From assembly GCA_026119855.1 (NCBI GenBank), contig JAOWBW010000428.1, positions 372,001 through 436,000 on the forward strand: a DNA stretch of 64,000 bases, read 5' to 3'. This DNA comes from Campanula takesimana. Its lineage: Eukaryota > Streptophyta > Magnoliopsida > Asterales > Campanulaceae. A program made the position numbers and the translations under genes. Shown here one piece after another: positions 11,446 to 21,805 of the stretch (the stretch's first letter is position 1; each line of letters begins with the position of its first letter). Below the pieces are notes generated by a model that worked only from the letters and a program-made list of their open reading frames with translations, did not search any database and had not been told where the DNA came from.

Positions 11446-11738
11446 GAGACAACCATCCACATGAACAACAAGATCAAAAGGTTAGAACACTGTCTACAAG
11501 GAGAGGCCCGTGCTCCGAAAGCCCAAAGGAAGTTACATCAAATGGAGATCTGTACCCTCATCGAGTGCCACACATCTCGAAAGGAAATCACCAAAAGGAG
11601 GTGGCCAAAGCAAACTTCCAACTCATGAGTAGACGAATCCGGCAATTACAATGCCAAGCCAAATGGAGACCTCGCGACATCTTTCCCGATGACATGGAAC
11701 CCGAGTTCCCCATGGAAAATGGAATATGCCGCCGATAA
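11446..11738 (+). pseudogene. Tat-A gag-like remnant
   Basis: An open frame across this stretch encodes a basic, Gln/Arg-rich peptide with a helical-looking stretch (KEVAKANFQLMSRRIRQLQC) and ends in a stop at 11738. The first part of the frame comes from the Copia LTR, so the apparent start is artificial. I infer gag from its position upstream of the conserved motif; no zinc motif is visible. Confidence 0.4.
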
Positions 11739-12687
11739 CCCCTCTAACAATTGAGGAAGGAAATGGACCATTGCATTTCATGGGAGCCCATCCCTTAAAA
11801 AAAAAAAAAAATCTTCCAGCCTCGTAGGTTCTAGATTTTCACCAAAGTCCATTCTAGACTGTGTCTTTTATTTTTACAGATGTCCGCACTTGGACATGTA
11901 TGTATAAAGTTATCTAAATAAAAGAGTCATTTCCTTCTATTCTCTCTAGACTTGAGACATTATTTGCAATATACATTTACTATTGAAATTGCCTTACTTG
12001 TTATTATCAACTGATTGCTACGTCCCTAAAATGATGAATTGACTTCTAAGCATACTAGTCAATGACGACTCATTAAGGACGAATGGACCTAACACAAATG
12101 AAAAATGCCAAATGCAAACAATTAATCTTGATGTGAATAAATGTTGCGATCAATTGGCATGAAGAAACTGTTAATGGCAAACCTTCCCCGATACACATCC
12201 CCGATACACATTCCCCGATACACATTTCCGATACAAATTCTTGATGCACATCAAGGCATCCCAAGACAATGAAGAGGCAAGGATGTTGTTGCTCAAACAC
12301 CAAGATTCAGCCGTGATCGCACACGTGCGCAACCAAGCAAAGGACTTCCTGGATCTTCAAAGTCAAGGCGAGAAGTGACAAACATTCCACAAGGGGCTAC
12401 AAATGAGCCAATGTCCAAGGTAGCAAGTTGGAGCTAATGTCTCCCCTATCTCTCTTAAAAAAAAAGATGAGAAGAAGTAAAAGAAATGAATAATGGAAAG
12501 AAGGAAAGGAAATGAATATATGCAAAGAGGAAGTCTGCCTCAAAAGCTCACCAAGTTCACCATAAAGGAAGGTTCACCCCAAGAGGTCCATCCCAAGGAA
12601 TTCACACAAATCAACGTGATCTACATTAACAAAGCAACAACATCCTTCAAAAGGACACCAACTTCAGCAAAAGACGATTCACATGGC

Positions 12688-12736
12688 CGAACTACGGCGA
12701 CCTGAGCTCCTCAAACTGAGGGGAACGTAGGCAACC
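12688..12736 (+). other. Conserved GAACTACG...ACGTAGGCA motif (Tat-A copy)
   Basis: CGAACTACG and ACGTAGGCAACC flank a 7-bp stem, CTCCTCA pairing TGAGGGG around a 3-base loop. CTACG and CGTAG can pair as an outer stem. Copies occur in Tat-B (58089-58137, minus) and twice in Tat-C (28690, 33408). Confidence 0.7.
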
Positions 12737-13234
12737 TTCGGGTCCGGTCATAGTATGAAACACAACCATCAAACTGTGGTCCTCTCAAAATGACCAAGTT
12801 CTCTTCCCTCGGTCCCATCAATGACCGATTTCCTAGACACACCTTCTTCTTCCGATCTTGCCATTGATCGAATCTTAATCTCAATTGATCACAACATTTA
12901 TACATGTTAAGGCTAATTGCTTGTTATAATCTTGACTTAATAATAACATGGTCCATTCAAGCAATCATTTTGATGATATTAACTAAGGCAAATTTCAAAT
13001 GTCTCGACAAGTCTTCTCCTCTACATCTTAGGAAAGAGCTAAACACTTGTATTTTGTCAAGCAAGGGCTTCCTCACATTTCATGATACATTGCTCAAAGA
13101 GCTCACCAGCATAAAGGGACTCTCTCCCAAATAAAATGCCCTTGCATGTTTCCTCCAAGAAAAATACTTTAAATTTCCCGTTCTATCGAGTCGGCTGGAT
13201 CACTCATAAAAAAAGGCACAAAAAAGTAGGCCCA

Positions 13235-13338
13235 CTAGGTCGAAAACCCGCAAGGGCGGCCTATGAAAAAAACAGGGTGTGCCATAAAAGACGTAAAAGA
13301 GATGTCCGCTAGGTTCAAAACCCGAAAGGGCGGCCTAG
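13235..13338 (+). other. Two GNRA-loop hairpin motifs in Tat-A
   Basis: Copy 1 (13235-13264) reads CTAGG...CCC-GCAA-GGG...CCTAT. Copy 2 (13309-13338) reads CTAGG...CCC-GAAA-GGG...CCTAG. Both are followed by an A-rich tract and AGGGT. A third copy lies in Tat-C at 31711-31740 with the outer pair changed on both sides. Confidence 0.68.
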
Positions 13339-13389
13339 GCAAAAGAAAGGGTACGTCATGAAAAAGGGATGGGTTCCTGACCTCACTTC

Positions 13390-13690
13390 AAAGGACAAAA
13401 GATGATAGTGGGGCTACCCAGCCATCGACACCGACAAAGGCATGGGGCTACCCCAACATCAACGACAACAAGGACATGGGGTTACCCAACATCAACGACA
13501 ACAAATGCATGGGGCTACCCCAACACCAACAAAGGCATGGGGCTACCTCGACACCGATAAAGACATGGGGCTACCCCGACAACGACAAAGACATGGGGCT
13601 ACCCCGACATCAACAACGACAAAGACATGGGGCTACCCTGACATCAATGATAACGAGGACATAGGGCTACCCGAACATCAACGGTAAAAG
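13390..13690 (+). repeat. Tandem repeat, 27-36 bp unit, about nine copies
   Basis: The unit contains ATGGGGCTACCCCGACA, itself holding a GGGGCTACCCC hairpin, followed by CAACGACAA-type spacers of varying length. Two overlapping frames stay open through it, but only because the unit lacks stops. I do not call them genes. Confidence 0.85.
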
Positions 13691-13989
13691 GGTTCTCTAT
13701 ACCCGATCACTCCTAAGAAATGGACAAAGCTCCGAAGGACTTTATGCATGACAATCCTCATGGTTAAGTTAAAATAAAAATTTGACTAACATGCTTTTTA
13801 AAATATTTGCCTTTAGAAATAAGCATTTCCAAATATGCCCATTTGGCGTCATTTGTCAAAAACGATGTTTCAAGCAAAATGCTTTTGATCAAAGAATGAT
13901 TTTCCAAAATCTTGGACGTTTTCATCCACAATGAGTCTTGATGGTCGCCCCTAGGCTCTCCCCTGGTGTCAAGAAAGAGTGTCAATCAT

Positions 13990-14286
13990 CCCGTGGAGTT
14001 GATTTGACCAAAGTCCAAACTTTGACCAAAAGGGGTCAAGTTAAAATGTCCCGGCCGTCCTTAGTGGGACGTAAGACCAGTTTTCCCGTCAAACTCCCCA
14101 AAGGTGGAGTTGACCCAAGTCAAACCTTGACCCAGAATGGTCATTATAGGTTGAGACCCTTGTCCCGGCCGTCCTTAGTGGGACTTAAGACCAGTTTTCC
14201 CGTTAAACTCCCCAAAGGTGGAGTTGACCCAAGTCAAACCTTGACCCAGAGTGGTCATTATAGGTTGAGACCCTTATCCCCGGCCG
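13990..14286 (+). repeat. 114-bp tandem array of Tat-A, part left of the hAT
   Basis: About two and a half units, each with GGCCGTCCTTAGTGGGACG, ACGTAAGACCAG and two TTGACC blocks. The period is 114 bp (14049 to 14163). The array is broken at 14286 by the hAT and resumes at 18813. Tat-B carries the same 114-bp unit inverted at 52775-53385. Confidence 0.9.
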
Positions 14287-14300
14287 TAGACGTGTCCAAT
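14279..14300 (+). repeat. hAT left target duplication and terminal inverted repeat
   Basis: CCCGGCCG (14279-14286) is followed by TAGACGTGTCCAAT (14287-14300). Confidence 0.97.
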
Positions 14301-14415
14301 CCGGTTAACCGGTTATAACCGGCGGTTAGAAATTTAACATGGAACCAACCGGAACCGCCCGGCTAACCGGCTATAACGGTTAAGGTTAGGCGGTTAACCG
14401 GTTAAACCGCCTAAT
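14301..14415. repeat. hAT left subterminal repeats
   Basis: Dense copies of CCGGTTA and TAACCGG in both orientations, mirrored at the right end (about 18575-18798). In hAT elements such short subterminal repeats are transposase-binding sites; here that is inferred from position. Confidence 0.8.
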
Positions 14416-14439
14416 TTTTAACCTTTTTTTAAAAAAAAA

Positions 14440-14640
14440 AAAAAAAAAACTGAAAATGTAAAAAAAGTGACTTGAAATCTGAAAATTTAACTGAAAATGT
14501 CAAAAAACTAACGGAAAATTTGAATAAACTGGCTGAAGTCCTTACAAAGTAACTGGAATCGTTAAAAATCTGACTGGAAATATGAAAATAAGTTAAATAA
14601 CTGACTAAATTCTGGAAATTTAACTGAAAATCTTCTATTC
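14440..14640. repeat. Degenerate AACTGGAAA-type repeats, left
   Basis: Short imperfect repeats built on AACTGAAAAT and GACTGGAAATC, related to the array at 17890-18345. They lie just downstream of the BED-only ORF. Confidence 0.65.
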
Positions 14641-14859
14641 TTGTCTTTCGGGATGCTTTGTTGTAATATGCCTCTTGAATGTACCGTACCCACCACCTTT
14701 TCTAAAGATGTACGTCATTCCACAATACTTGCAAGTGAATTTGTGTGTGGGTGTAGTGGGCGCCATGTACAAGCCATCTTCGTTGAGTGGTGTGATTGTA
14801 AAATGCCTCCCCATAATAGTAAATTGTCCCACCCTCTCATTGTTTGTATTGGAAGCCAT
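14635..14859 (-). CDS. BED zinc-finger-only protein inside the hAT (74 aa)
   Basis: A complete small frame encodes an N-terminal segment and a single BED-type finger: CKYCG, then 17 residues, then HITTKH, followed by PERQE and a stop. The finger resembles that of the transposase in the same element (CNYCP...HMSSKHPEK), including the G-YG/GMG turn and KHPE. There is no catalytic or dimerization domain. It has its own TATA box about 120 bp upstream. The flanking promoter and 5' sequence resemble those of the transposase gene, so it probably arose by internal duplication of the gene's 5' end. A DNA-binding competitor or regulator of transposition is an inference; a mere truncated exon is the alternative. 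Confidence 0.68.
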   Translation of the reverse strand: MASNTNNERVGQFTIMGRHFTITPLNEDGLYMAPTTPTHKFTCKYCGMTYIFRKGGGYGTFKRHITTKHPERQE

Positions 14860-14980
14860 TTCGTTAGAAAATTAACGAAAAAAGTAATAAACTTGGGGAT
14901 GTTTGATTGTAGAGAAAGATTTATATTGTAGAGAAAGGGTTTGTGGTAGTAGTGTGAAAAAATAGTGAGGATGGAGGGGG

Positions 14981-14988
14981 TATTTATA
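14981..14988 (-). promoter_or_regulatory. TATA box of the BED-only gene
   Basis: On the minus strand TATAAATA follows TAACTA and precedes a CCCCCTCC tract. The transposase gene has CTATAAATATCCCC at 18420. Both have an AGCCGTTGGG block upstream (about 15027 and 18541), supporting a duplicated promoter. Confidence 0.65.
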
Positions 14989-14989
14989 G

Positions 14990-15661
14990 TTAAATTGATG
15001 GAAATTCTCAGCCAAGTTAAAAAATAGCCGTTGGGGGACCAAACTGACATAATTCAAAGTGGTGGACCACAATGTGAAGAACAGAAACTCAGAAAATTCA
15101 AAAAAAAAAAAGGGCTGGGCTGGGTCTTTCTTGGACTGGGCTGGGCTTGGGTTGGGCGGTTGGCGCCTTGGCGGGCTGGAGCTGGAGGAGGCCCGAGCTG
15201 GAGGAGTTGTGGGCGGTGGGCCAACAGCCTACTGGGCCGCTTAGTTAATATGCTTGGGCCTTGGGCATTTTTCCTTTTTTCCTTTGGTTTGGGTTTGGCC
15301 CAACGAAAAAAATTATATTTTTTTTTTTTTTTTTTTTTTTTGGGACAGAAAGTTAATAAACTTGTAAAATGTAATTATTTTTTCAAAAATCTTTAAAAAT
15401 ATGTTAGCATTTAAATTGAAACCCAAAAGATTTTTTTTGAGCTTTTTTCAAAAAATACTCAAGAAATATAGTGTATTTTTTTAAAAAAAGGGACGGTACC
15501 CTTAAATTTTATTAATTAAAATTAAAATTACAAAGAGGGGGACAACCAAACCTTGCCCTTTTATAATTAAGGGAGGACATAATGGAACCTTTACCTCAAC
15601 TTAACTATTACAATGAAACTAAAATAAAACTATTGTAAACATTAAAAAATATAAAAACTTT
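14990..15661 (-). other. hAT spacer between transposase and BED-only gene
   Basis: No gene seen. It contains a GGGCTGGGCTGGG-type low-complexity stretch, long T and A runs (15320-15340, 15480) and the duplicated promoter block. Confidence 0.6.
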
Positions 15662-17888
15662 CTAATTGCCTTCCCCTTCCGAACTTCCCGTAGACCCTTC
15701 CAAGTCGTATTGATATTGTGGATCTTGTATATCCTCTTCATAAGGCATATCTTGCTCTCTCTTTTCCGCTCTAATCCAATCACCAAGTAAGAGTTGATTT
15801 TCCAAATTATCAACCGTTAGTTGGGAAAGTCTTGGATCCAAAACATTTCCTCCCACGCTAAATGCCGATTCGACCGCCACCGTTGAAGCGGGAGCGGTTA
15901 AGACTTCTTTTGCAATTAAAGAGAGTATGGGATAACTTTCATGCCTTTGTGCCCACCACCTCAAAACGTCAAATTTAGAATTATTTGAAGTGTTTTGTAC
16001 ATAATCAAAATTGGAGTTGAAATATAATTCCAACTCGTAAGGAATGGTAGAAGAAGAAGAAGAAGAAGCCATTCTAGGACATTTTGAGGAAAACAAGTCG
16101 TCAAAAAAATCCATATGGATTGAAAGTGAGCCCACCATCTTCTTGTGTAGCAATATCTTGATTAGTATATGAGGGTTCTTGTTGTTGTTGAGAAGGATTT
16201 CCATACTTTGCATTATACTCATTATAAAGAGTCACCAAATCTTGTTTTGTATTTTGAACAATAATCGCCGGGCTTTCATGTACTCCGTCCCCATTTGGGT
16301 ATAAATTCTCATAATAAAACTTTACTATCGCCTCTAGGTTGTCCAATGTAACACGGGGATCAAATAATTTTGCAACCAAAAATAGAGACGGAATAGTATC
16401 AAAATATTTTAGCCACTTTACCCTCATTTCAATAATGCTTGGGCCCAAAACGTCGCAACTTGCTAGCATGTTAAAACTTCGAACAATTGCACCACATTGT
16501 TCAAGTACCAAAAAAGAAGTTGGATAATAAACTCCCGACAAAGCCTCGGTAGCGGTAAAGAAAATCTTTAATAATTGGCATAAATTAATGCAAGCGTTCC
16601 AATGATAAGCAAATAAAGGGATGTCCGTACCCAAATGAAGAAAAAATTCCATGAGAAGCTCTTTATACTCAAAACCATCCTTTAACATTGTATAGGTGGA
16701 ATTCCACCTAGTCGGAACATCCATAGAAAAATATTTTTCATTTAAACCCTTACTTTTCAAAAAATTGATCCATTTTCTTGTAACTCTATTTTTTTTTGCA
16801 ATAAAAACGAGAGCATCTCTAATGGGTTTAACATATGTATCCAACGCATCAAACCGTCTTTAACACATAAATTAATTATATGACATAAACATCTTATATG
16901 AAAAACTTACCCCCAAGTGACGGTTGACAAATAAGCTTCAACTCCGTATACTAGCGGTATTAGCACTAGCGTTGTCGAATGAAATAGTGAATATTTTTTG
17001 AATAAGACCATACTTTGCCAAAACGCCGTGCAACTTTCTACAAATATTTTCCGCGGAATGGGGTGGTTCAAAAACTATCATCTGCAATTAATCTTTTTTG
17101 GATAGTCCATGAATTATCTATCCAATGGCATGTAACACCCAAATAACTATTTCTAAGCCAATGATCACTCCAACCATCGGCACAAATTGAAACTCTATGA
17201 TTTAATTTTGCTAAATCCTCAATTAATTTTAATTTATATTCCGACACCACCATTTTAATATCGCGTACTAGAGTCGACCGTGGCACTTTATGACTGGATG
17301 GATTTAAAGAAAGTCTAATAAAATTTTGAAAAAAATCATCATCCGCAAAATTAAAAGGAAGCCCTTTAACACACACAAATTTGGCCAACTCTTTCCTATA
17401 AAAGATATTATTAAATTTAAATAATATCGAAGACGTACCTTGGCCTTGACCTTGAGCAATTGGATTGAATTGTAATTGAGATTGATCGCCCTCAATCCCA
17501 AGTTTTTCGGGATGTTTTGATGACATATGCGCGTTCATTGACCCATACCCTCCACCTTTTTAAAGCCGTACCATTTTGGACAATAGTTGCATTGCGCTTT
17601 GAAATGGATATGGTCATTGGGGTCAATTTGTATTTTTTGGAAATGGATGGCAAAAATGTCGGATCTAGATTCTCGTGGTTGACGTTGTTGTGCTTGTCCT
17701 TGTCCGCGACTCCGACCACCTCGACCTCGGCCTCGGCCGCCTCTACCACTTTGACTTTCAACAACATTTTCTTCCGTCCCTTGCTCATTTTGATTTTCAA
17801 CAAAGGGTTCCTCAAAAAATTGATCAAAATCTTGGTTTTGGGAGGTAGAATCAACATGAGACTTGCCAAGATTTCTAGATGAAGACAT
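15662..17888 (-). pseudogene. hAT transposase, frameshifted
   Basis: The enzyme would cut and join the element ends in the nucleus. From the ATG at 17888: a low-complexity N-terminus with a Gly/Arg-rich stretch, then a BED finger (CNYCPKWYGF ... HMSSKH) split near 17540 by a one-base loss. The catalytic region includes FDNASANTAS near 17000-16960 and VPTRWNSTY near 16710. The C-terminal hAT dimerization domain (15700-16000) reads LRWWAQRHESYPILSLIAKE and VAVESAFSVGG. At least three further frame changes lie near 17090, 16900 and 16110, so no full protein is made as assembled. Family transposases are about 650-750 residues, matching the span. Confidence 0.92.
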
Positions 17889-17889
17889 T

Positions 17890-18345
17890 TTTTAAACTGA
17901 AATCTGGAAAACTAACTGAAATTTTGAAATTTAACTGGAAAATGTCAAAAAACTGACTGGAACCGTTAAAAAATTGACTGGAACCGTTAAAAACTGACTG
18001 GAAAACTGGAAAAAATTAACTAAAAACTGACAAACTAACTGGAACCTTAAAAAACTGACTGGAAATCTGAAAAAAATTAACTGAAAACTGATAAAACTAA
18101 CTGGAACCGTTAAAAATGACTGGAAATCTGAAAAAAATTAACTGAAAACTGATAAACTAACTGGAACCGTTAAAAAACTGACTGGAAGTCTGAAAAAACT
18201 AACTGAAAACTGATAAACTAACTGGAACCGTTAAAAAACTGACTGGAATTCGTTAAATAACTGACAGGAATCTGGAAACTAACTGGAATCTGTTAAATAA
18301 CTGACTGGAAACTAACTGAAATTTGAAAATTAACTGGAGTCTTTG
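17890..18345. repeat. Tandem AACTGGAACCGTTAAAAAACTGACTGG-type array
   Basis: About a dozen imperfect units of roughly 20-60 bp lie in the 5' untranslated part of the transposase gene. They mix CTGACTGGAA, AACCGTTAAAAA and AACTGAAAACTGA words. Confidence 0.8.
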
Positions 18346-18419
18346 AAGAGTAGAGAGAGAAATATGGAGAGAAGTAGGTAGGGTAGAATTGTGGGAAAAG
18401 ATTGGGAGGAGGGAGGGGA

Positions 18420-18427
18420 TATTTATA
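18420..18427 (-). promoter_or_regulatory. TATA box of the hAT transposase gene
   Basis: ACTATAAATATCCCC on the minus strand, about 530 bp upstream of the ATG; the repeat array lies between as leader. Confidence 0.6.
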
Positions 18428-18574
18428 GTATCAAAAAACTGGAAAAAAAACTTTTTTTTTCCTGCATTATAGCCGTTTTTGGTCAGAAAAGTAACGGCCA
18501 AAAACTGACAAACTAGCCGTTTTGGACCTTTCTGGTCAACTAGCCGTTGGGAGGGGCCACACTGGCATTTCTGG

Positions 18575-18798
18575 AAAAACCGGTTTAACCGTTAACCGCC
18601 GGTCTAACCGCCGGTTATAACCGCCGGTCCAACCGGTTACTTAACCGACGGTTATAACCGCCGGTTTACCGGTTTGTGTAATCTCTAACCTTAACCGGAC
18701 CGGCCCCATCCGGTTAACATCCGAAACGGTTGGCCGGTTAACCGGTTGGCCGGTTTTGACCGGCCGGTTAACCTCCGGTTAGCCGGTTCCGGTGGAGA
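18575..18798. repeat. hAT right subterminal repeats
   Basis: The mirror of the left block, longer (about 220 bp), with repeated CCGGTTA, AACCGCCGG and TTAACCGG words. Strongly GC-richer than the AT-rich body. Confidence 0.8.
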
Positions 18799-18820
18799 AT
18801 TGGACACGTCTACCCGGCCG
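18799..18820 (+). repeat. hAT right terminal inverted repeat and target duplication
   Basis: ATTGGACACGTCTA ends at 18812 and is followed by CCCGGCCG (18813-18820), identical to the left duplication. Confidence 0.97.
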
Positions 18821-19340
18821 TCCTTAGTAGGACGTAAGACCAGTTTTCCCGTCAAACTCCCCAAAGGTGGAGTTGACCCAAGTCAAACCTTGACCCAGAA
18901 TGGTCATTATAGGTTGAGACTGTTGTCCCGGCCGTCCTTAGTGGACGTAAGACCAGTTTTTCCGTCAAACTCCCCAAAGGTGAAGTTGACCCAAGTCAAA
19001 CCTTGACCCAGAGTGGTCATTATAGGTTGAGACCCTTATCCCCGACAGTCCTTAGTCGGACGTAAGACCAGTTTTCCCGTCAAATTCCCCAAGGTGGATT
19101 TGACCCAAGCTAAGCCTTGACCCAGAGTGGTCATTATAGGTTGAAGCCTTTGTCCCGGTCATCCTTAGTGGGACGTAAGACCAGTTTTCCTGTTAAACTC
19201 CCCAAAGATGGATTTGACCCAAGCCGAGACCCAGAGTGGTCATTTTAGGTTAAGAAAACCTTAGTCCCCAGAGTGGTCGTTTTAGGTCGAGAAAACCTCA
19301 ATCCCCCAGAGTGGTCATTTTAAGTTAAGGGAACCCAAAT
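18813..19340 (+). repeat. 114-bp tandem array of Tat-A, part right of the hAT
   Basis: About four more units, increasingly degenerate towards 19340. The last keep only the CCAGAGTGGTCATT and ACGTAAGACC words. The first unit directly continues the unit broken at 14286. Confidence 0.88.
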
Positions 19341-19369
19341 CCCGGCAGACCAAAATGACGTAAGACCAT

Positions 19370-20425
19370 CCCTAAAGTCAACCCTCTCCATAGAGCCAAG
19401 TTGACAAGTCCCGCCTCTGACCCCCGAGAGTCATGCCCGTCCCTTTAGTCAACCCTCTCCATAGAGCCAAATTGACCATATCTCGCCTCTGACCCCCGAG
19501 AGTCATGACCGTGCCTTTTTAGTCAACCCTCTCCATAGAGCCAAGATGACCAAGTCCCGCCTCTCCCCCATGAGTCATGCCCGTCCCTTTAGTCAACCCT
19601 CTCCATAGAGCCAAGTTGACCATATCTCGCCTGTGACCCCCGAGAGTCATGCCCGTGCCTTTTTAGTCAACCCTCTCCATAGAGCCAAGTTGACCAAGTC
19701 TCGCCTGTGACCCCCGAGAGTCATGCCCATGCCTTTTTAGTCAACCCTCTCCATAGAGCCAAGTTGACCAAGTCCCATCTCTGACCCCCGAGAGTCATGC
19801 CCATCCCTTTAGTCAAACCTCTCCATAGAGCCAAGTTGACCATATCTCACCTCTGACCCCCGAGAGTCATGCCCGTGCCTTTTTAGTCAACCCTCTCCCA
19901 AGTTGACCATACCCCGCCTCTGACCCCCGAGAGTTATACCCGTGCCTTTTTAGTCAACCCTCTCCATAGATCCAAGTTGACCATACCCCGCCTCTGACCC
20001 CCGAGAGTCATGCCCGTGCCTTTATAGTCAACCCTCTCCATAGAGCCAAGTTGACCATATCCCGCCTCTGACCCCCGAGAGTCATGCCCGTGCCTTTTGA
20101 GTCAACCCTCTCTATAGATCCAAGTTGACCATACCCCGCCTCTAACCCCGAGAGTCATGCCCGTGCCTTTTTAGTCAACCCTCTCCATATAGCCAAGTTG
20201 ACCATATCTTGCCTCTGACCCCTGAGAGTTGCCCGTGCCTTTTTAGTCAACCCTCTCCATAGATCCAAATTGACCATACCCCGGCTCTGACCCCCGAGAG
20301 TCATGCCCGTGCCTTTTTAGTCAACCCTCTCCATAGAGCCAAGTTGACCATACCCCGCCTCTGACCCCCAAGATTTATGACCGTTCCTTTTTAGTCAACC
20401 CTCTCCATAGAGCCAAGTTGACCAT
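19370..20425 (+). repeat. 74-bp tandem array of Tat-A, about 14 copies
   Basis: The unit contains TAGTCAACCCTCTCCATAG, AGCCAAGTTGACCA, CCCGCCTCTGACCCCCGAG and AGTCATGCCCGTGCC. The period is 74 bp (19591, 19665, 19739), with some shortened units. Two inverted copies occur in Tat-B at about 52640-52750. Confidence 0.92.
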
Positions 20426-20439
20426 ATCTTGGAGTGATC

Positions 20440-21475
20440 AATGGTGCCCTTCATGTCTAGTGTGTGATTTGTGGGTTACAAACCATGATGATCAAGGCTT
20501 GTTATGTTTAAATGCACCTTTATTTTATTGTCATTTACATTAATGCACTTTACATTCAAGTCTTTACTTTTGTTGTCTTTAAATTAATGCAATTCACTTC
20601 CAAGTCTTTACATTTATGTTGGTTTATTTGAGTTTGATTAACTTTGGATGGTAAAGTCTCAATCTTTACCATCCAAGGTCTTGACCAACTCATAATAATG
20701 TCCCTTTTGATGGTAAAGATTCAATCTTTATCCATCTAAAGGTTGATTTCTTGTTTCCCAAAGGCTTTCCTTGAATGAATCATTCATTTGAATGTTAAAG
20801 TTCCAATCTTTAACCATCCAAATGATGATCTTGGCTCAAAAGCCATAATTTGTCAACTTTCTTCATATTTCCCCAATGATTGCCTTGATCACACCAAAGA
20901 ATCTTTGTTTTGGTGTTTAGCTAGTGATCAATGGCATAGGGATGATCTTATTCATGTTTTGTAACTAGCAAATAGGCTGAACAGACCCAAATCAGTCCAG
21001 TTTTAGCAGAATCCCCTATTTCCGCAGGAGACTGGACTGATTCCTGAGAATCTGTCAAAACCTCCTGGACAGCCCCATAAAGCCGTACGGCTGGTTTATC
21101 CAGGGAGCATTTTTTCCAGTTTTGCCACCTTCTGTTAGATAATTTTCAAAGTAAACCCTTTCTGTTAAATACTTAACTGATTTCGTTAAAAGTCAGTTTC
21201 TCCCCTTTTTTCAAGAAAACATACACACACACACACACTTTCACAATTTTTAACAAACTTTAGGGAGACTCGGTTTTTCTGAGGAACTTTGGGTGAACTA
21301 TCGGTTGAGTTCTTCCCAAAGCGTAACCTGACCTCCGAATCCTTTGTCTCTAACCATTTTTCGTTATGTTTGGGTTTAAAATTAAACTAACGTGGAGACT
21401 CCGTTAAACATTTGAAAGTGCCGTGTTTGGCATTCTCGAGGGAAACACCTCCATTTTCCCGCGGGGATCCTTATA
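20440..21475 (+). repeat. Tat-A 3' LTR, 5' part missing
   Basis: The sequence is the diverged reverse complement of the Tat-B LTRs. It shows the TTTACCATCCAA-type repeats, the palindrome AGCCGTACGGCT at 21081-21092, a CACACACA tract, the GGAGACTCGG block and a terminal GGGATCCTTA. The expected terminal CA is lost, replaced by a Copia LTR fragment. Its beginning passes straight from the 74-bp array without a TG start or purine tract, so part of U3 is deleted. Confidence 0.78.
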
Positions 21476-21805
21476 ATCCTATGCACCATAATCATCATAT
21501 GATTATCCATTAAACTCATGCTAGCTCTTCATAAGTGTTAGGGACAATGATTATTATAATAAACATGCAAAAAATATAATAATCGGGTTTGCTATCTCTA
21601 TAACAATGAAGCTATGATGTAACGCATAGGCCTTTCTCAAGGGCCTAGATCATAATATCCAACACCATGCACTATCATCAATCTCACTCATCGAGTGGCC
21701 TAAGCAGATATCTCTCCGAAGAGGGACAAATCTCATCTTACTTATCATTCTTCCCTACAAGAATGATTATGCCAATCGTAGCCTTTATAACTATTGAACA
21801 TAAAA
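21476..21805 (-). repeat. Diverged Copia LTR fragment
   Basis: On the minus strand it parallels the 5' part of the LTR at 9916-11445. Shared stretches include AGTTATAAAGG followed by ATTGGCAT, and TTGTCCCTCTTCGGAGAGAT. It is squeezed between the Tat-A LTR end and the Athila-like LTR with no internal Copia sequence, so it is a truncated solo remnant. Confidence 0.75.

Larger units (their letters stand above)
11739..13389 (+). other. Tat-A non-coding region after gag
   Basis: I see no convincing gene. The region holds an A-run at 11796, a short repeat of CCCGATACACAT at 12185-12230, the conserved motif at 12688 and two GNRA-type hairpins at 13235-13338. Around 11880-13100 it is recognisably the reverse complement of Tat-B 57770-58800, which ties the two elements together. 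Confidence 0.65.
14287..18812 (-). mobile_element. hAT DNA transposon, 4526 bp
   Basis: The ends are a perfect 14-bp terminal inverted repeat (TAGACGTGTCCAAT and its complement). It is flanked by a perfect 8-bp duplication CCCGGCCG (14279-14286, 18813-18820), and the unoccupied target exists in neighbouring units of the 114-bp array. The 8-bp duplication and the BED-finger and hAT-dimerization transposase establish the superfamily. Subterminal regions are packed with AACCGG-type repeats. All genes run on the minus strand. Confidence 0.97.
11446..21475 (+). mobile_element. Tat-A, non-autonomous Tat/Ogre-like LTR element, 5' end lost
   Basis: Its parts are inverted relatives of Tat-B (50943-63170): the conserved GAACTACG motif at 12688, the 114-bp and 74-bp tandem arrays, and an LTR portion at 20440-21475. 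The order along the plus strand is gag-like remnant, motifs, arrays, 3' LTR. Its 5' LTR and primer site would lie left of 11446 and are not present, because the Copia element begins there. No protease, RT or integrase can be read. The hAT at 14287-18812 sits inside the 114-bp array. Confidence 0.8.

Noticed and set aside
13442..13687. Open frames across the 13.4-kb array (MGLPQHQRQ-type)
   Set aside because: They stay open only because the repeat unit lacks stops; two overlapping frames do so at once.
15031..15396. Gly/Trp-rich ORF on the plus strand
   Set aside because: Comes from a GGGCTGGGCTGGG low-complexity tract and a poly-T run in the hAT spacer.
13390..20425. Regularly spaced repeats that resemble a CRISPR array
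   Set aside because: Units vary in length, the spacers are repeats themselves, and the setting is a plant LTR element; these are ordinary tandem arrays.
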